From NCBI GenBank assembly GCA_019914945.1, contig CM034100.1:17805096-17869095 (forward strand): DNA of 64,000 nucleotides, given 5' to 3'. The position numbers and the translations under genes were made by a program. Source of the DNA: Typha latifolia (Eukaryota; Streptophyta; Magnoliopsida; Poales; Typhaceae). Shown one piece after another: positions 1 through 11,586 of this stretch (its first letter is position 1; each line of letters opens with the position of its first letter). The notes below the pieces were generated by a model. That model searched no databases and was not told where the DNA came from. It saw nothing but the letters and a program-made list of their open reading frames with translations.

Positions 1-25
1 AAAGGCATCGCAATCCCCTCGCCCA

Positions 26-34
26 AAACCCTAA
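26..34 (+). promoter_or_regulatory. telo-box upstream of RPL22
   Basis: The motif AAACCCTAA lies 47 bases before the RPL22 ATG. Telo-boxes near the transcription start are typical of plant translation genes. The site may fall in the 5' UTR. Confidence 0.6.
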
Positions 35-80
35 TCGTAGCCGCTGTCGAAGAGTAGGAGAGGAGAAGACGAAGGCAAAG

Positions 81-1989
81 ATGAGCCGAGGAGGTAGCGC
101 CGCGGCGACGAAGGGAGGGAAGAAGAAGGGATCGACCTTCGTCATCGACTGCGGGAAGCCGGTGGAAGACAAGATCATGGACATTGCCTCACTCGAGAAG
201 TTTCTCCAGGAGCGGATCAAGGTCGCCGGAGGCAAAGCAGGCGCCTTCGGAGACGCCGTCACCGTCACCCGCGAGAAGAGCAAGATCACCGTCACATCCG
301 AGGGGCCCTTCTCCAAGAGGTGATTTCGAGGCCTTAACCTTCTTCTCGATTAGATTTTTATTAATGTTGTGTGAAAGTCTATGTTGTTGGTAGATCTGAT
401 ACTTACATCCATATTTTATCACTCTTCAAGAGTTTAGCTTAATGTTTGTCGGTTATAATTGCGCATATAAATGTTTCAATTGGTTTGGAATGCAAGTATA
501 TGCAAGATTTTAAGGAATAGTATGCATAATGAAAGAACACTGGTTGGTTGTTAATTAATGCCTATAGGTATACTATTTGGTAATTGGGGTTTGGGAAAGA
601 ACAAAAGCTCAGTTTATGAAGTCTGTTGGATAATTATTTTAGGCAATGTTGATCGCTGGTATAAGTAGCTGTAGGTTTGATGTTCCACGGATAACTTAAC
701 TTTTATGTTCTTCTCTTAATTGATTACTGATACAGTTAATTATAACTCATTGTGCTCATCTTAAAGATGGGATTTTGGCAAGATTTTACTTAATTGTCAG
801 AATTAGACAGATTTACAGAACTATGTTACAATTTATCATTTTTCTTGGCTCAATATGTGTAGTCACAAACTCTAAAAGCTTAAGATATATTAGAGAGCAA
901 GCTTAAGCTATTAGAAATCCATGATTTTTTTTTTCTGTTATATTCTAATATTCTATCTTATTTCTTTGCTAAGATATTTTGATGGGTCTAAGAAGTGAAC
1001 TTATTGAAATGGCCGAAGGTTTTATATTTAAATGATAGATGTGGTATGATTCAAATTTAGGATCTTTGTTCTGTTTTCATATTTAACCACTAACTACTGG
1101 AAAAGCTTAAGTTATTAAAAAATGATAAAACTTATATTTTATATTTTAATAATATGGGACTAAGCTGCAATTAATCAACTCGCTAGGGGATGAACTATCA
1201 CTCCGATGATCTTGATGTCCATCTGAGCTGACATTGCATCTTGACTTGATAAGAGGCCTTATCATTTCTATCTCCCTTCTGTGTCTGACCAGAAAAAGTT
1301 TGTCACTCAAAGTTCTGTTAAAGTGCGACTGGTATATTGATGCTGCCTTTATTAAGTCTTTTGGATTTACTCTCCTCTAGATGTGCCTGATTTAGTGTTT
1401 GATTTGGAATATCTGAGAATAGATTGTCACTGTACGCAATAAATATTCGCCATAGCTTATAGACGTAATTATTGGAAACACTTCTTTCTTGTGCTGACAA
1501 ATATGTTCTATTTACCAACTTTAGTCTGCCACGTTTGTTTGTGTTGTAAGTTTGTCATTTTGTTTCTCTATAAGGCTGGACTTGGAATGAAATCATAGGA
1601 TGTCCTTGATTTTGGAAATGATTAAAGTTTTAAATGGTATTCGAGCAGTTTGTACATTGAACAGAGTGCAAGTAAACTTGCCAGTAGTTAAGTAAGTTTT
1701 TACCTATTTGAATCCACATGACCTTCGAAGGCACTAGATTTGCATTATTTCACGTACTGGAATTTGATATTTGAACAGTTGTGCATAATCTTGATGCATG
1801 CTTTTTATCTGACTGTCTTCCCTTTGTGCTTTCATGTATATTAGGTACTTGAAGTATCTAACGAAGAAGTATTTGAAGAAGCACAATGTCCGGGATTGGC
1901 TGCGGGTGATTTCTTCCGACAAGGACAGAAGTGTTTACGAGCTGCGATACTTCAACATCGCAGAAAATGAGGGCGAGGAAGAAGATTAA
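81..1989 (+). CDS. RPL22: 60S ribosomal protein L22 (eL22)
   Basis: Structural protein of the large cytosolic ribosomal subunit. Two exons: 81..319 and 1845..1989, joined across an intron of about 1.5 kb with GT-AG borders. The split codon AG|G encodes Arg. The product is 127 aa: a short basic, Ala/Gly/Lys-rich leader, the conserved core beginning [13 protein letters not shown], the [18 protein letters not shown] stretch that spans the junction, and an acidic tail ending EGEEED. Length and order fit eL22. The start is the first ATG after a purine-rich leader. A telo-box (AAACCCTAA) lies at 26..34, as is common for plant ribosomal protein genes. I see no defect. Identity comes from recognising the family; the exon joins are my inference. 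Confidence 0.95.
320..1844 (+). other. RPL22 intron
   Basis: Long AT-rich intron with GT and AG ends. I found no protein-like reading frame in it and no convincing snoRNA (see rejected items). Confidence 0.85.
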
Positions 1990-2317
1990 ATGTTTAGCTC
2001 TTTTTATCTATGTTTGTTGCCCCTTTGAGTTTGCTTCTTTGTTATCAAGTGCTGTTTCGTTAGTTTCAAGACAGGGATTTTGTTACAGGCATCATCTCTT
2101 TCTCATATCGAGTAATAGACATGAATGATATTGGTGCTTATCAGATAACTTCTTCGAATTCTATATAATACTTTGGATTGCTTTGCTTTGCAAATCGCCA
2201 TGTGATTAGCTCGTGTTTATTCAGGGTTCTACACATTTTTTTTTTAATTTTATGACCAACAGTTATGATTAATTATTACTTGAAAATAATAATCATCATC
2301 TCTCTGCTGTGTTAACG

Positions 2318-3808
2318 ATGGTCGTTGGCGTTACCACTGTCCCTCGATCGACTATGCGGCGGGCAGCCGCCAAATTGAAGCTCCTCTCTCCCAACCACCC
2401 TTCCTTCCACCTCTCCCATCCCACTCCTCCCTCCTCTGTCTATAACACCCTAATCCGCGCCCATCCTCCCTCTCTCCCTCCTCTCTCCATCTACAACCGC
2501 ATGCTTCTACACGGCGTCCGCCCTGACCTCTACACCTTCCCCTTCCTCCTCTCCTCCTTCTCTTCCTCCTCCCACCTCCCACTTCTCCTATCTCTCCACG
2601 CCCACATCCTCCTCTTTGGACTCTCTTCCCTCCCCTTCGTCGCCACCTCCCTCATCACCTCCTACTCCAACTGCGGCTCTCTACTCCTCGCTCGTCGCGT
2701 CTTTGACGAGATCCAACTCCCCGATCTCCCTTCTCGGAACGCTATCATCGCCTCCTATGTTAAATCCTCTCTCCTCGACGATGCCCTCCAACTGTTTGGC
2801 CAAATGCCTGATAGAAATGTTGTCACTTGGAGCTGCATGATCGATGGCTTTGCAAAGTGCGGGGAGTACAAGGAGGCCCTCCGGTTGTTCCGTCACATGG
2901 GAGACGCGGGTGTCGAGCCAAACCACTTCACGATGTCGAGCGTGTTATCAATTTGCGGCAAAATGGGAGCGCTCGAGCAGGGGAAATGGGCTCATGCATT
3001 TATCGGAAGGTGCGGGCTGGATGTCAACGCGGTGCTAGGGACGGCTTTGATCGATATGTACGCCAAGTGCGGGAGTATCGAGAGAGCGATGAAGGTGTTC
3101 GATGATTTGCCCGACCGCAACGATGTCATGGTCTGGAGCGCGATGATCTCCGCCCTTGCAATGCACGGGCTCGTGCAGTTGTGTCTGAATCTGTTCAAGA
3201 GAATGATGCGATCCGGGATCGAGCCGAACGACGTCACATTCTTGGGAGTGTTGTGCAGCTGCGTCCACGGTGGTCTCGTAACTGCGGGCGAGGAGTACTT
3301 TGACCAAATGAGGGAGGACTTCGCCATTGAGCCCTCTATCAAACACTACGGTTGCATGGTGGATCTCTACGCCAGAGCTGGGCTTATCCACAAGGCATGG
3401 GACTTAGTACTCTCCATGCCAACGAAACCCGACGTCCTCATCTGGGGAGCTCTTCTGAGCGGCTCACAGACGCACGGCGACACGGAGACCTGCGCGGCCG
3501 CCGTCGAGCAGCTTACAGAGTTGGAGCCGACTAACACCGCGGCATACGTCCTCCTCTCCAACTCGTATGCAAAAATGGGTAGGTTCGACGAGGTGAGAAG
3601 AGTGAGAAGCGTCATGGATGACGAAGTGGGCGTGAAGAAGGTTCCTGGAAGCACTTCTCTTGAGGTGGATGGCTGCCTGCACGAGTTCTTTGCAGGCGAC
3701 CAATCGCATCCAGCAACGAGACAGATTTATCTGATGCTTGATGAGATTACCGCCCGAATACGACTAGCAGAGCACGTAGATGTATTCCAAGACATAGTAG
3801 ATGATTAG
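2318..3808 (+). CDS. PLS-class pentatricopeptide repeat protein with E/E+ region
   Basis: Intronless gene of 496 codons, typical of plant PPR genes. PPR units run through most of the protein, for example NAIIASYVKSSLLDDALQLF, then VVTWSCMIDGFAKCGEYKEA, then GTALIDMYAKCGSIERAMKV. An E-type region follows (PDVLIWGALLSGSQTHGDTE to PGSTSLEVDGCLHEFFAGDQ), and the protein stops soon after with no DYW deaminase domain. Members of this class bind organellar RNA and specify C-to-U editing sites, usually with a deaminase supplied in trans; that role is inferred from the family. The frame is open to a GTG at 2309, but the first true ATG is 2318, which I take as the start. The N-terminus is rich in Arg, Ala and Ser and could be an organelle transit peptide. 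Codon use in the 5' third is strikingly C-rich (TCC/CTC runs). Confidence 0.9.
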   Translation: MVVGVTTVPRSTMRRAAAKLKLLSPNHPSFHLSHPTPPSSVYNTLIRAHPPSLPPLSIYNRMLLHGVRPDLYTFPFLLSSFSSSSHLPLLLSLHAHILLFGLSSLPFVATSLITSYSNCGSLLLARRVFDEIQLPDLPSRNAIIASYVKSSLLDDALQLFGQMPDRNVVTWSCMIDGFAKCGEYKEALRLFRHMGDAGVEPNHFTMSSVLSICGKMGALEQGKWAHAFIGRCGLDVNAVLGTALIDMYAKCGSIERAMKVFDDLPDRNDVMVWSAMISALAMHGLVQLCLNLFKRMMRSGIEPNDVTFLGVLCSCVHGGLVTAGEEYFDQMREDFAIEPSIKHYGCMVDLYARAGLIHKAWDLVLSMPTKPDVLIWGALLSGSQTHGDTETCAAAVEQLTELEPTNTAAYVLLSNSYAKMGRFDEVRRVRSVMDDEVGVKKVPGSTSLEVDGCLHEFFAGDQSHPATRQIYLMLDEITARIRLAEHVDVFQDIVDD

Positions 3809-4750
3809 CAAAGCTAAGTTTGTATAATTAATCGAGCTTATTTACTTTTCAATTTGCTTGTGATGCATCACACTAGTAACGAATCTAACAAACGTTTGGT
3901 AATTTTTTTCTTATCTACGTGGGTCCCGCGTTGGGATTAGATTATGAATCTAATCTAATCTTTCGATTTGACTTGGTCTCCTATTCTCTGTTCAGGACTG
4001 CCAGTTTCCACCAGAAATCCCCCTCTCCGGCTCTCCCCCATGAATCTCTCGTGCTTTTCGTTGGAAATAGGGAGAGAGAGCGAGAGCCCCCGTGAAACAC
4101 TCCCTGGTGGCCTCGAGCTGCGTGCATTGCGTGGGTTGCCATCCATCCTTGTTGTCTCTCTCCTACTCCAGAAGGCCCTGCCTGCAAACGCTTTGAATAG
4201 AATTAATACAGGTATGAATCTCCTATTCAAACTCGATATCTTCTTTTCCACCGGTCGTTGTTTCAGACATGTGGATGGGATTCCTTTCTTCAGAAAAAAA
4301 CGAGAGTATGATAGATAGCATATATCTTTGGCTCGTCTACGTAAGATGCGTTAATTATTAGAGTAATTAAACGAGATCGATAGACATGGGGCCCACTCTT
4401 TTGTTACTTTACGTAAGCACTAGGGAGTCTAGGAAGGTGGAAGAGAAAGGTTAAAAAGTATACTAGTCTTTCACTTCGTTCACAATTGCATGCACTTGGG
4501 GCTGCAGAGGATCCTAGCTAGCTAGATCTCCCTATTGACCTAATAAAATGGCCCATGCACATGAAATAATATATTAACATAATTCGATGCTACGTCTTAC
4601 CTGCATAGCCACAAATCAAAGTAGAGAATTAATAGTCATTAGGAACGCATTTTGAAGTTAGAAGAGAAAATTAGAAAACAGTAATTACCTAGCTAGCTGG
4701 ATGCATGCAAGGCAACTTGGTCCTGGAGGCAACGATCTCTATCTGTCAAA
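3809..4750. other. intergenic, no gene seen
   Basis: Between the PPR gene and the MIR164 hairpin. The overlapping open frames at about 3955-4318 on both strands have no recognisable protein. Part of this stretch is probably downstream sequence of the MIR164 primary transcript, which runs leftward. Confidence 0.5.
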
Positions 4751-4890
4751 GGTTGAGAAGTCCATGTTGGAGAAGGGGAGCACGTGCAAAGGCAGTAGAA
4801 AGAAAGAGAGAGAGAGAGAGATAGAATTATGATCTTCTTCTTCTTCTACTTTGCACGTGCCCTGCTTCTCCAACAAGGGCCTCTTCACCC
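4751..4890 (-). ncRNA. MIR164: MIR164 precursor hairpin
   Basis: Read on the minus strand, 4872..4852 gives a 21-base sequence that begins TGGAGAAGCAGG and ends CACGTGCA. It matches canonical miR164 exactly as I know it. The other arm, 4788..4768, carries the imperfect complement (miR164* type, containing CACGTGCTCCCC). The arms are about 63 bases apart. The space between them holds a GA tract that pairs with a TTC tract, extending the stem towards the loop. Outside the duplex, 4751..4763 pairs with 4878..4890, giving a lower stem of the kind plant DCL1 needs. miR164 guides cleavage of NAC-domain mRNAs such as CUC1/CUC2 and NAC1, controlling organ boundaries and lateral roots (family knowledge). 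No NAC gene lies in this window. Confidence 0.93.
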
Positions 4891-4950
4891 AAAAAACTCC
4901 ATTGATGATGAGTAGTAGTGTGCGAGCTCTAGATGGAGAGGGGTGCGTCC

Positions 4951-4960
4951 TTTATATAGC
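4951..4960 (-). promoter_or_regulatory. TATA box for the MIR164 transcript
   Basis: On the minus strand the sequence reads GCTATATAAA, a good plant TATA box, 61 bases before the right end of the hairpin. A start about 30 bases downstream, near 4920-4930, would leave only a short leader before the hairpin. A long GA tract lies just upstream (4973..5014) and may act as a GAGA-type element. Placement is inferred. Confidence 0.6.
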
Positions 4961-4967
4961 AACACAG

Positions 4968-4972
<5 letters not shown>

Positions 4973-5014
<42 letters not shown>
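4973..5014. repeat. (GA)n microsatellite
   Basis: An uninterrupted GA dinucleotide run of about 21 units, immediately upstream of the putative MIR164 TATA box. Confidence 0.95.
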
Positions 5015-5018
<4 letters not shown>

Positions 5019-5699
5019 GGAGTCTTGGAGTGGGTTTGCTTCCAGGAGAGGCGTGGAGCAATCGAGTGCTGGGAGTTGAGGGGGAAAAAATTAAAAGCTT
5101 CTAATTTTGATAAGAATTAAAAGACAGCAGAAGACCCCGCCCTTGTCGGCCCTCTTCTGCCACTATGCCAACCTTTTCTAAGTACTACTTACTGCGCATG
5201 CATGTACTATATATATTATTAAATTTACTTGCTTCTTTAATTATTTAATTATATGTGGATTAACTACTTAATGATCATCGTTAGTGATATGGCACGTACA
5301 CTTGCCTGCTATATATTGCTTAGTTTATATGGATTAAAATATACACTCCCAGGTACGGTTGCAAACGATCAAGTTTAGAGATGGTCTATTTCTTATATCT
5401 CTATTATGTATATTGTGTGTGGGGTTCTAGTTTTGGTTTGCATACGTGAGACTTGCACGAATCATGGCGACAGAAGGGATGAGGACAAGAGAAAGCCAGA
5501 AGAAAGGGGTATAGGTGGGGGCACAACTCTCTCTCTCTCTCTCTCGATATATCTTTAAATCTCTTCTTCTTTTCTCTCTCTATCCTTCTTTGATGGTTAA
5601 TGGTGATATGTGGATTGGATTGTGGAAAATTTTGTAAGTGATACGCCCATGGTGGTGGGTTGCGTAAATCACAAGTTTTTTTTTTTTGGAGGGAAAGGA

Positions 5700-5770
5700 T
5701 GGTAGATGGACAGATAGAATGATAGATGGATAGATAGATGGATAGATAGATGGATAGATCGATAGAGAAA
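5700..5770. repeat. GATA/GATG tetranucleotide repeat
   Basis: Alternating gatagatg and gatagata units, slightly imperfect. Short reading frames here are only translations of the repeat. Confidence 0.85.
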
Positions 5771-6123
5771 GATAAATATACATAGCTATATATATATATA
5801 TATAAGATTTTATATTTATTAAATTTAAATTATTTTGTTACTATGTAGCTAGAGATCGAGAAAGAGAGGGTCCCATGCTGATTTGATCCCCCTAAAATTA
5901 TGGCTGTTTCCATACCGGAGGGACGATTGACATCACATCATATATGTCATAGTAACACTACAGAATTTAAAAAAATTTACCACAAGTGTGAAGCAACTAC
6001 TAGTTTATTACCTCTAAGACGTATGTATAATGTAGTCTAACTAGTAGATATTATTTCTATTTTGTTTTGGTCTCACTTGTTATGTTTCTTTGGTTAAGTT
6101 TTAATTGCCTATCGCATGCGTCG

Positions 6124-6720
6124 TTTTGGCATGTTGGGAATATTTAATTATCCTTATCTCGATTTTTTTTTCTTCAAATAGGAGATAAAATAATAGGATA
6201 AAAAGATGAGGATAAACTGCACTTATATAGATATTTTTATCCTAACTGGATAAGAAAATTGGAATATCTCTCCCATTTATCTCAACTTTTAAAATTATTA
6301 AATTGTCCTTCCCAAGAAACTAATTACCAAATTGTAATATGGTTGTAATATATATATCTGTAATGCCTATAATATATTAGATTATATTACCAAATTATAA
6401 TATGAATATAATATAGTATATTAGAATTTACTTGTATTGAATGGATGTTCTGTGATGCTTTTTGAGATGATGTCTATATCATGTAAATTATGGTGAATTA
6501 AGTTTAAGTTATTTGTAGCCATAAATTCGAAAGATAATCACAATATAATAATAGAATAATTGTAAAATAAAAACTATAATTTCTATTTAATTTTAAACGT
6601 GTTTCTTATTGTTAAAGATATTTATTTATATTAAACTTTGAAAGTTGCAATAAGATTAATTTAATCTTTTTTGTCCCTTGACTAGATTGTCTCATCTAGT
6701 CATCTATCCCAACCAAATAC
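6124..6720. mobile_element. possible MITE-like element, terminal repeats weak
   Basis: An AT-rich segment of about 600 bases. One end reads TTTGGCATGTTGGGAATA; the other, reverse-complemented, reads TTTGGTTGGGATAGA. These resemble imperfect terminal inverted repeats sharing a GTTGGGA-like core. It encodes nothing. I did not find clean target-site duplications, so this is only a candidate. Confidence 0.25.
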
Positions 6721-8354
6721 TATATGATTTCATATATTTATCCCGAGTCTTGTTGTTTTTGCAACAGGAGAATTAATTCTAATTAAAGTGCAAACATTTG
6801 AATTACTTTTTTTCTACTCGAAAGGGATTTTAGCTAGACTCTTCAACTTTGCAAATCGGGGTTAATGCATAATTTAAGTTATAATTTAGTGTCAAGTTGT
6901 ACTTCCTTGGACTCCATATTTTAATTTAATAATTGCCATAAGAACACTAAGACCATATATGAACTCACACCGAGATAGAGAGATGCAAGATGCATTCAGC
7001 AAGCCTTATCCTAAATGCTCGTTCCATTTTCCAAGCCTAGCAGCATTTGGAATACTAATCTAATCCATAGTAACTTGATCCACTGAACAAAACTAACATG
7101 ACATGACTAGTTTCAATAACTAAGTTAGCTTCTTGATGAGACAAAATAGTCAAGCTACATATATTTAAAAGCATAGAGTGCATGCAATCACTACAAGTCT
7201 ACAACTGTACACAAGCATTAATAGCCTCGCTAGACAAGATGGAGGAGTATAACCTCATATGACATCTAATAGCACATACATATATATATATATATATATA
7301 TTTAATACTAAGGTTTGGTGGTGTGCATTCATATCTCTAGGGTTTTGCCATCATTTGAGTAGAGGAGTAGTTAAAGAGGTTATCATATACACTGGATTTG
7401 GGATACCACATTTGGTTATAGAAACATAGGGAAAGCTCAAAGCAAAATCATTGTTGAGCACCAGAATGCCTTAAGCAATTGATGCCTCTGCTGACCTTTG
7501 GATTGTGGACGGATACTATTCTTCCTGCTTGGAAACACTCAACCTCTTTGAATTGGATGCTTTTGCTTTGAAAGATTATGAGAGAGGACACTCGTAGATC
7601 TCTCTGCATCATGAAGGTGGGTGTGTACGTGTGACAAAACAAGTGGGATGGTCAACCCCTTTTGACCATTTGAATTCAACCCATCTATTTAAAGGACTTC
7701 TCTTCAAATGTTTCAAAATGGTCAAACTGTGGGGGTTTCTCCGTAAAAGTGTGATTGTAATTGTTTGTTTCTATTCTTTTCTTTTTCTTCTCCTTCTTCT
7801 TCTTTTAAAATTATTGTAGCCCAAGCAACGGGCCGTGCTCAGGCCCATAAAGCCCAATTTGAGAGTCATCTTAAAAGGACAGTTACTAAGCCCAATTAGA
7901 TTTTCTTTGAAGTAGAAACTCCTTTTAAGCAAATTTGATACATCATATGATGCAATACGGATGTTATAAAATTAAATGGAGATCGAGTCCAAAGCTTATC
8001 CAAATCTCTTGACCGACCCAGCTGGGTGGCGTAATTTATATTGTCATTTAGTATATATGTTATAAAATTGTAGATTATATAATGCACCTCCCCTAGCCAC
8101 GTTTACTCTCCGATGGGACCCATACATTTCGAACTGGTGTCCCTCTCCGTTTCCCCCGTGTACTTCTCCCGTCTATAAGTATACACCGCTCGCTTCGTCT
8201 TCTTCCTCCTCGAAGCTTAGACGTTGAGGGGGGAACGGGTTACAGAGGGAAGGAAACGAGGCCGTTTCCACCGCTACAGCGCCGGGGAGCGAGAGAGAGA
8301 TCTAGAGCTCTTCTTTTGCTGTAGCGCGGATACCAGCCGTTCGATTTCAACCAG

Positions 8355-8714
8355 ATGGCTCGCGTCCTCTCAAACGGCATCGCCGTCCTAGTAAACCGGT
8401 AAGTGCTACATCACATCATCCTTCTATCGTTCGTCGGAACACTTTAACTAATCTGATGGCTGGCTGCGGACTCGTGATGGTGCAGGAGAGGATACTCCGC
8501 GGCGGCGGTGGCGGCGGTGATGGGAACGGGGCGGAGAGTGGAGGAGAAGGTAGCGTTCATGGGAGGGAAGAGAGACTTGGCAGGGGATACGGCGGCGGCG
8601 ACTTCTTGGGTGCCGGATCCGGTGACCGGCTACTACCGGCCGGCGACTGGGACCGGGGAGATCGATGCGGCTGAACTCCGGGCGTTGCTGCTGAACCAAA
8701 AGAGTCGAGTCTGA
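8355..8714 (+). CDS. LEA_3 family protein, LEA5/SAG21-like
   Basis: Small stress- and senescence-associated late embryogenesis abundant protein, in Arabidopsis SAG21 associated with mitochondria and oxidative stress. Two exons: 8355..8398 and 8486..8714, intron 87 bases with GT-AG borders, product 90 aa. It starts MARVLSNGIAVLVNR, joins RRGYSAA across the intron, and ends with the family signature SWVPDPVTGYYRP followed by EIDAAELRALLLNQ. The early intron after about 15 codons and the basic, Arg-containing N-terminus fit the family. The purine-rich 5' leader (about 8205-8354) and a TATA-like motif about 175 bases upstream support the start. The middle is unusually Ala/Gly-rich and high in GC. 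Localisation and role are inferred from relatives. Confidence 0.93.
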
Positions 8715-11586
8715 GGCGTTTCTAAAGAAAAAGATCTCTTTTATTCTTCCTCTGTTCTAGTTACTAGTTTCCTTGTTAGTCTATCACCTGTTTGTGTTAA
8801 TGCCCCAGTGGGGGTTTATAGCGTAGTGTGTATGCTGTATCACCGTAGTTTTGTTGACGTTTGAAGTTATAGTTTAATAAGTACTTTCTTATAGTCCCTG
8901 GAATTCTCCCTTTATTTTATTATAAATAACATTTACGTGAGAATATGGTTAATGTGATTGTTTATGATATGGATAAGGATAAGGAAGCACTTTGATCGAT
9001 GGACACTTTCAAATCTAATGATTGATTAGCAAAAATTACAAACTTAACATTCATCAAGATGCAAGCATAATAGCAAGATGAGGGTAGGTAATGAGTAATA
9101 TTTCAAGTAATTAGAAGAAGCATGGGATAGTAAGGGAGACGATATTAAAGGGCTGTACACTATTGGTGAGCAGAGGATTGCATATTAATTAACCAGCCAG
9201 ATTTTTACCAAGAAATAAACAGGAAAGGACGAGAGAAACTAATGGAGAAACAAACTGCATAGATTGTATCATCTTACCAGTACTCATATCATTCATGTAG
9301 GAGATTTGAAACCTTCGCACTGACGATTATACTACAGCAGTTCTGCATCCAGATATTTAATCAAGTATTCGAAATTTATGCTCGACATGCCCATGCACAG
9401 GCACATGCACAGTAGAGAAACAGCTACTCAGTGTCGGCAAGAAAAGTTCATCAAATGTTCTACAAGATTTTATGAGAAACTTGGTCGAGCGTGTTCATCC
9501 GAAACATTACTATTGATGCAAAAAAGCAATCTCTAGACTCTGTTCTGCAACACATAAGTCCCCTTTTTTTACCTAGGTAACTTCAGATAAGAACAATAAC
9601 ACCAAGATCATCAAATGTTACAGATTCACGTATAGAAGAGAAAAGGATCAAGGAATCAAAGAATAAAAAGGAGACATGTCCCAGAACCAGGTTATGAGAA
9701 CTTATTTCACACTGGATGTAGGCTGAATATTCAGGACTTTATATTGGTTCCATGGCATGAAATTGGAAAATCATTCATGCCTACACATATGTGCTTTAAA
9801 AGTAAGCAATATCCATCCTTTTATCCTTTTATCGCACGATGGCTATGTGAGCATACAGTAAACTTATATTTCTTCTGAATCACATGTTCTATCTACCTAC
9901 AATTCCATGGTTCAAATAGTGACATCTACAAAGGTATAGCTATCAAATGGTACACTCGTCTACAACTAACCTTCAACTATTTGGCTTGAATCACATACAT
10001 ACAGGTTTACTTACAATCTTTTCCCTAGAAATTTGAGGAATACCCATCAATAATTCTATGGATCTTCAAACTTTTAGGCAAGAAAACTGGCCAGAAAAAT
10101 ATTTCCTTCTGATGCATGAAGATGCTTAGCATGTCATGTAAATAAGCAAACTGAGACTATTAAGGACCAAAAAGCTATTTAAACATTTAGGGTGCTTAAT
10201 CCATGCCTCCCACCCACCCCCCCAAAGCAATATTTAACATAATAACTGGCGAACTAACCTGCTAGTCCAAGAATCTGTAATCATAAGGCAAACTTAATCT
10301 AGAATTCGTGTCAACGGCACTCAGTCACTGTTCTACTTCACATATCAACTCTTTTTAATAGCAGTAGCAAGTTCACCCTTGTTCATCTTTTGGCATATCA
10401 AAAGGCCAAGCCCCTAAACATAAAGGACTAGAATCACAAGCGAGCAACACTACAGAAGAAAAAATAAGGTACACCATAACAAAAGTGAAATGCCAAATGA
10501 GCGCTAAATTCATGGTAAAACTGTCATGGAAGCTTTCTGCCAGCTCAAAGCCTTATTTGCACGCATTGATCACACTACTTTGTATTCTTTAGTGGTATAT
10601 TTAATTGTTTGATAGTGGTTCTGCTCCTATGTAAGAGTTGCAAACTAAGTGTATTAACAGATAGAAGGTGAGAGAGGCCTTACTTTTGGCGAACATCTTC
10701 CTCGTACTAATATCACGAAGAGTTGCAGTTTCCGACATATTTCCTATGAATGATGATCTAACCATCATCCATAAGTCTTAAGGCAGTCAAGCATTCCACA
10801 GTGTACACTTTAATTGATTTCAACTATTTTCCCAAACTCTTACCACCTTTATCAAAGACTTAATTGAAATCTATAGCAACAATCAGCAAGAAAAAAAATC
10901 AATAAAGACCTAGCTTGGAATCCACAGAAGTTTACTTTTCCCTAACGTTTCTCACCTTTTATGAAGTCTAGGTCATATATAAGACAATTTAGCTCCTTGG
11001 TATGCTTCATCTGTCTCTAATCTTTAAATAGAACCCTAGTATCTTCTAATCATTAACATTTATCTTGCACTAAGACCAAACTCTGTCAACAGAAAATGAT
11101 AATATCTATATTATGGTTATCTGAACAAATCAGCAGATTCTATACAAGGTTTTATCATACTCTCTTATCAAACTCGCTCCTTCCCCACCCCTTTCTCCCA
11201 TCTTTAAAGTAGCTTAACCACCAAAACTACCAGAAGAGAGGTCCCACTCCCAAAAGACAACACATTTTAATCAAATGATTCAGAAATCACAAGTTTCACA
11301 AAATATTAAATGATCCCCAGCAAAATAAAGTACGAATTTCAAAGGAAATTTCTTTCAATGCTCGAACATTTTAGTCATCAGAAACCTAATTCTCATAATA
11401 AAAAGGGCAACATATGTAGAAAGCCCTAACTAATCCAAATCACATGATGCAGCAGAAAAGAATTTGTCGACAAAAAGATAAAAACATCAATTAGATTTTT
11501 CTCCAATAACTTCAGAGTACCATAAAGTAACGCGAATAGTTCTCAATTCCTTGATCATGGATAACTAAAAAATTATGCAACTAATT
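8715..11586. other. gene-poor region
   Basis: About 2.9 kb without any reading frame of 60 codons on either strand and without a recognisable RNA gene. The right end must include the 3' UTR of the DUF538 gene. I see nothing else I can support. Confidence 0.6.

Larger units (their letters stand above)
5015..8354. other. AT-rich intergenic region with simple repeats
   Basis: About 3.3 kb with no supported coding region. It holds a GATA/GATG-type minisatellite near 5700-5770, a (TA)n run near 7279-7301 and a possible MITE at about 6124-6720. The last few hundred bases are the LEA5 promoter, with GCCCA-type elements near 7819-7856 and a TATA-like TATAAGTA at 8174..8181. Confidence 0.6.

Noticed and set aside
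1180..1295. Possible C/D snoRNA in the RPL22 intron (gatgatc, several CTGA)
   Set aside because: The box order and spacing do not give a closing stem, and no C box matches well.
2309..2317. GTG start for the PPR protein
   Set aside because: Nuclear plant genes start at ATG; the first ATG in frame is at 2318.
3955..4318. Overlapping open frames on both strands between the PPR gene and MIR164
   Set aside because: Low-complexity content and no protein family; probably chance frames in non-coding sequence.
8715..11586. Search for a hidden gene or miRNA in the gene-poor stretch
   Set aside because: No frame of 60 codons, no splice-consistent exon chain, and no known miRNA sequence noticed.
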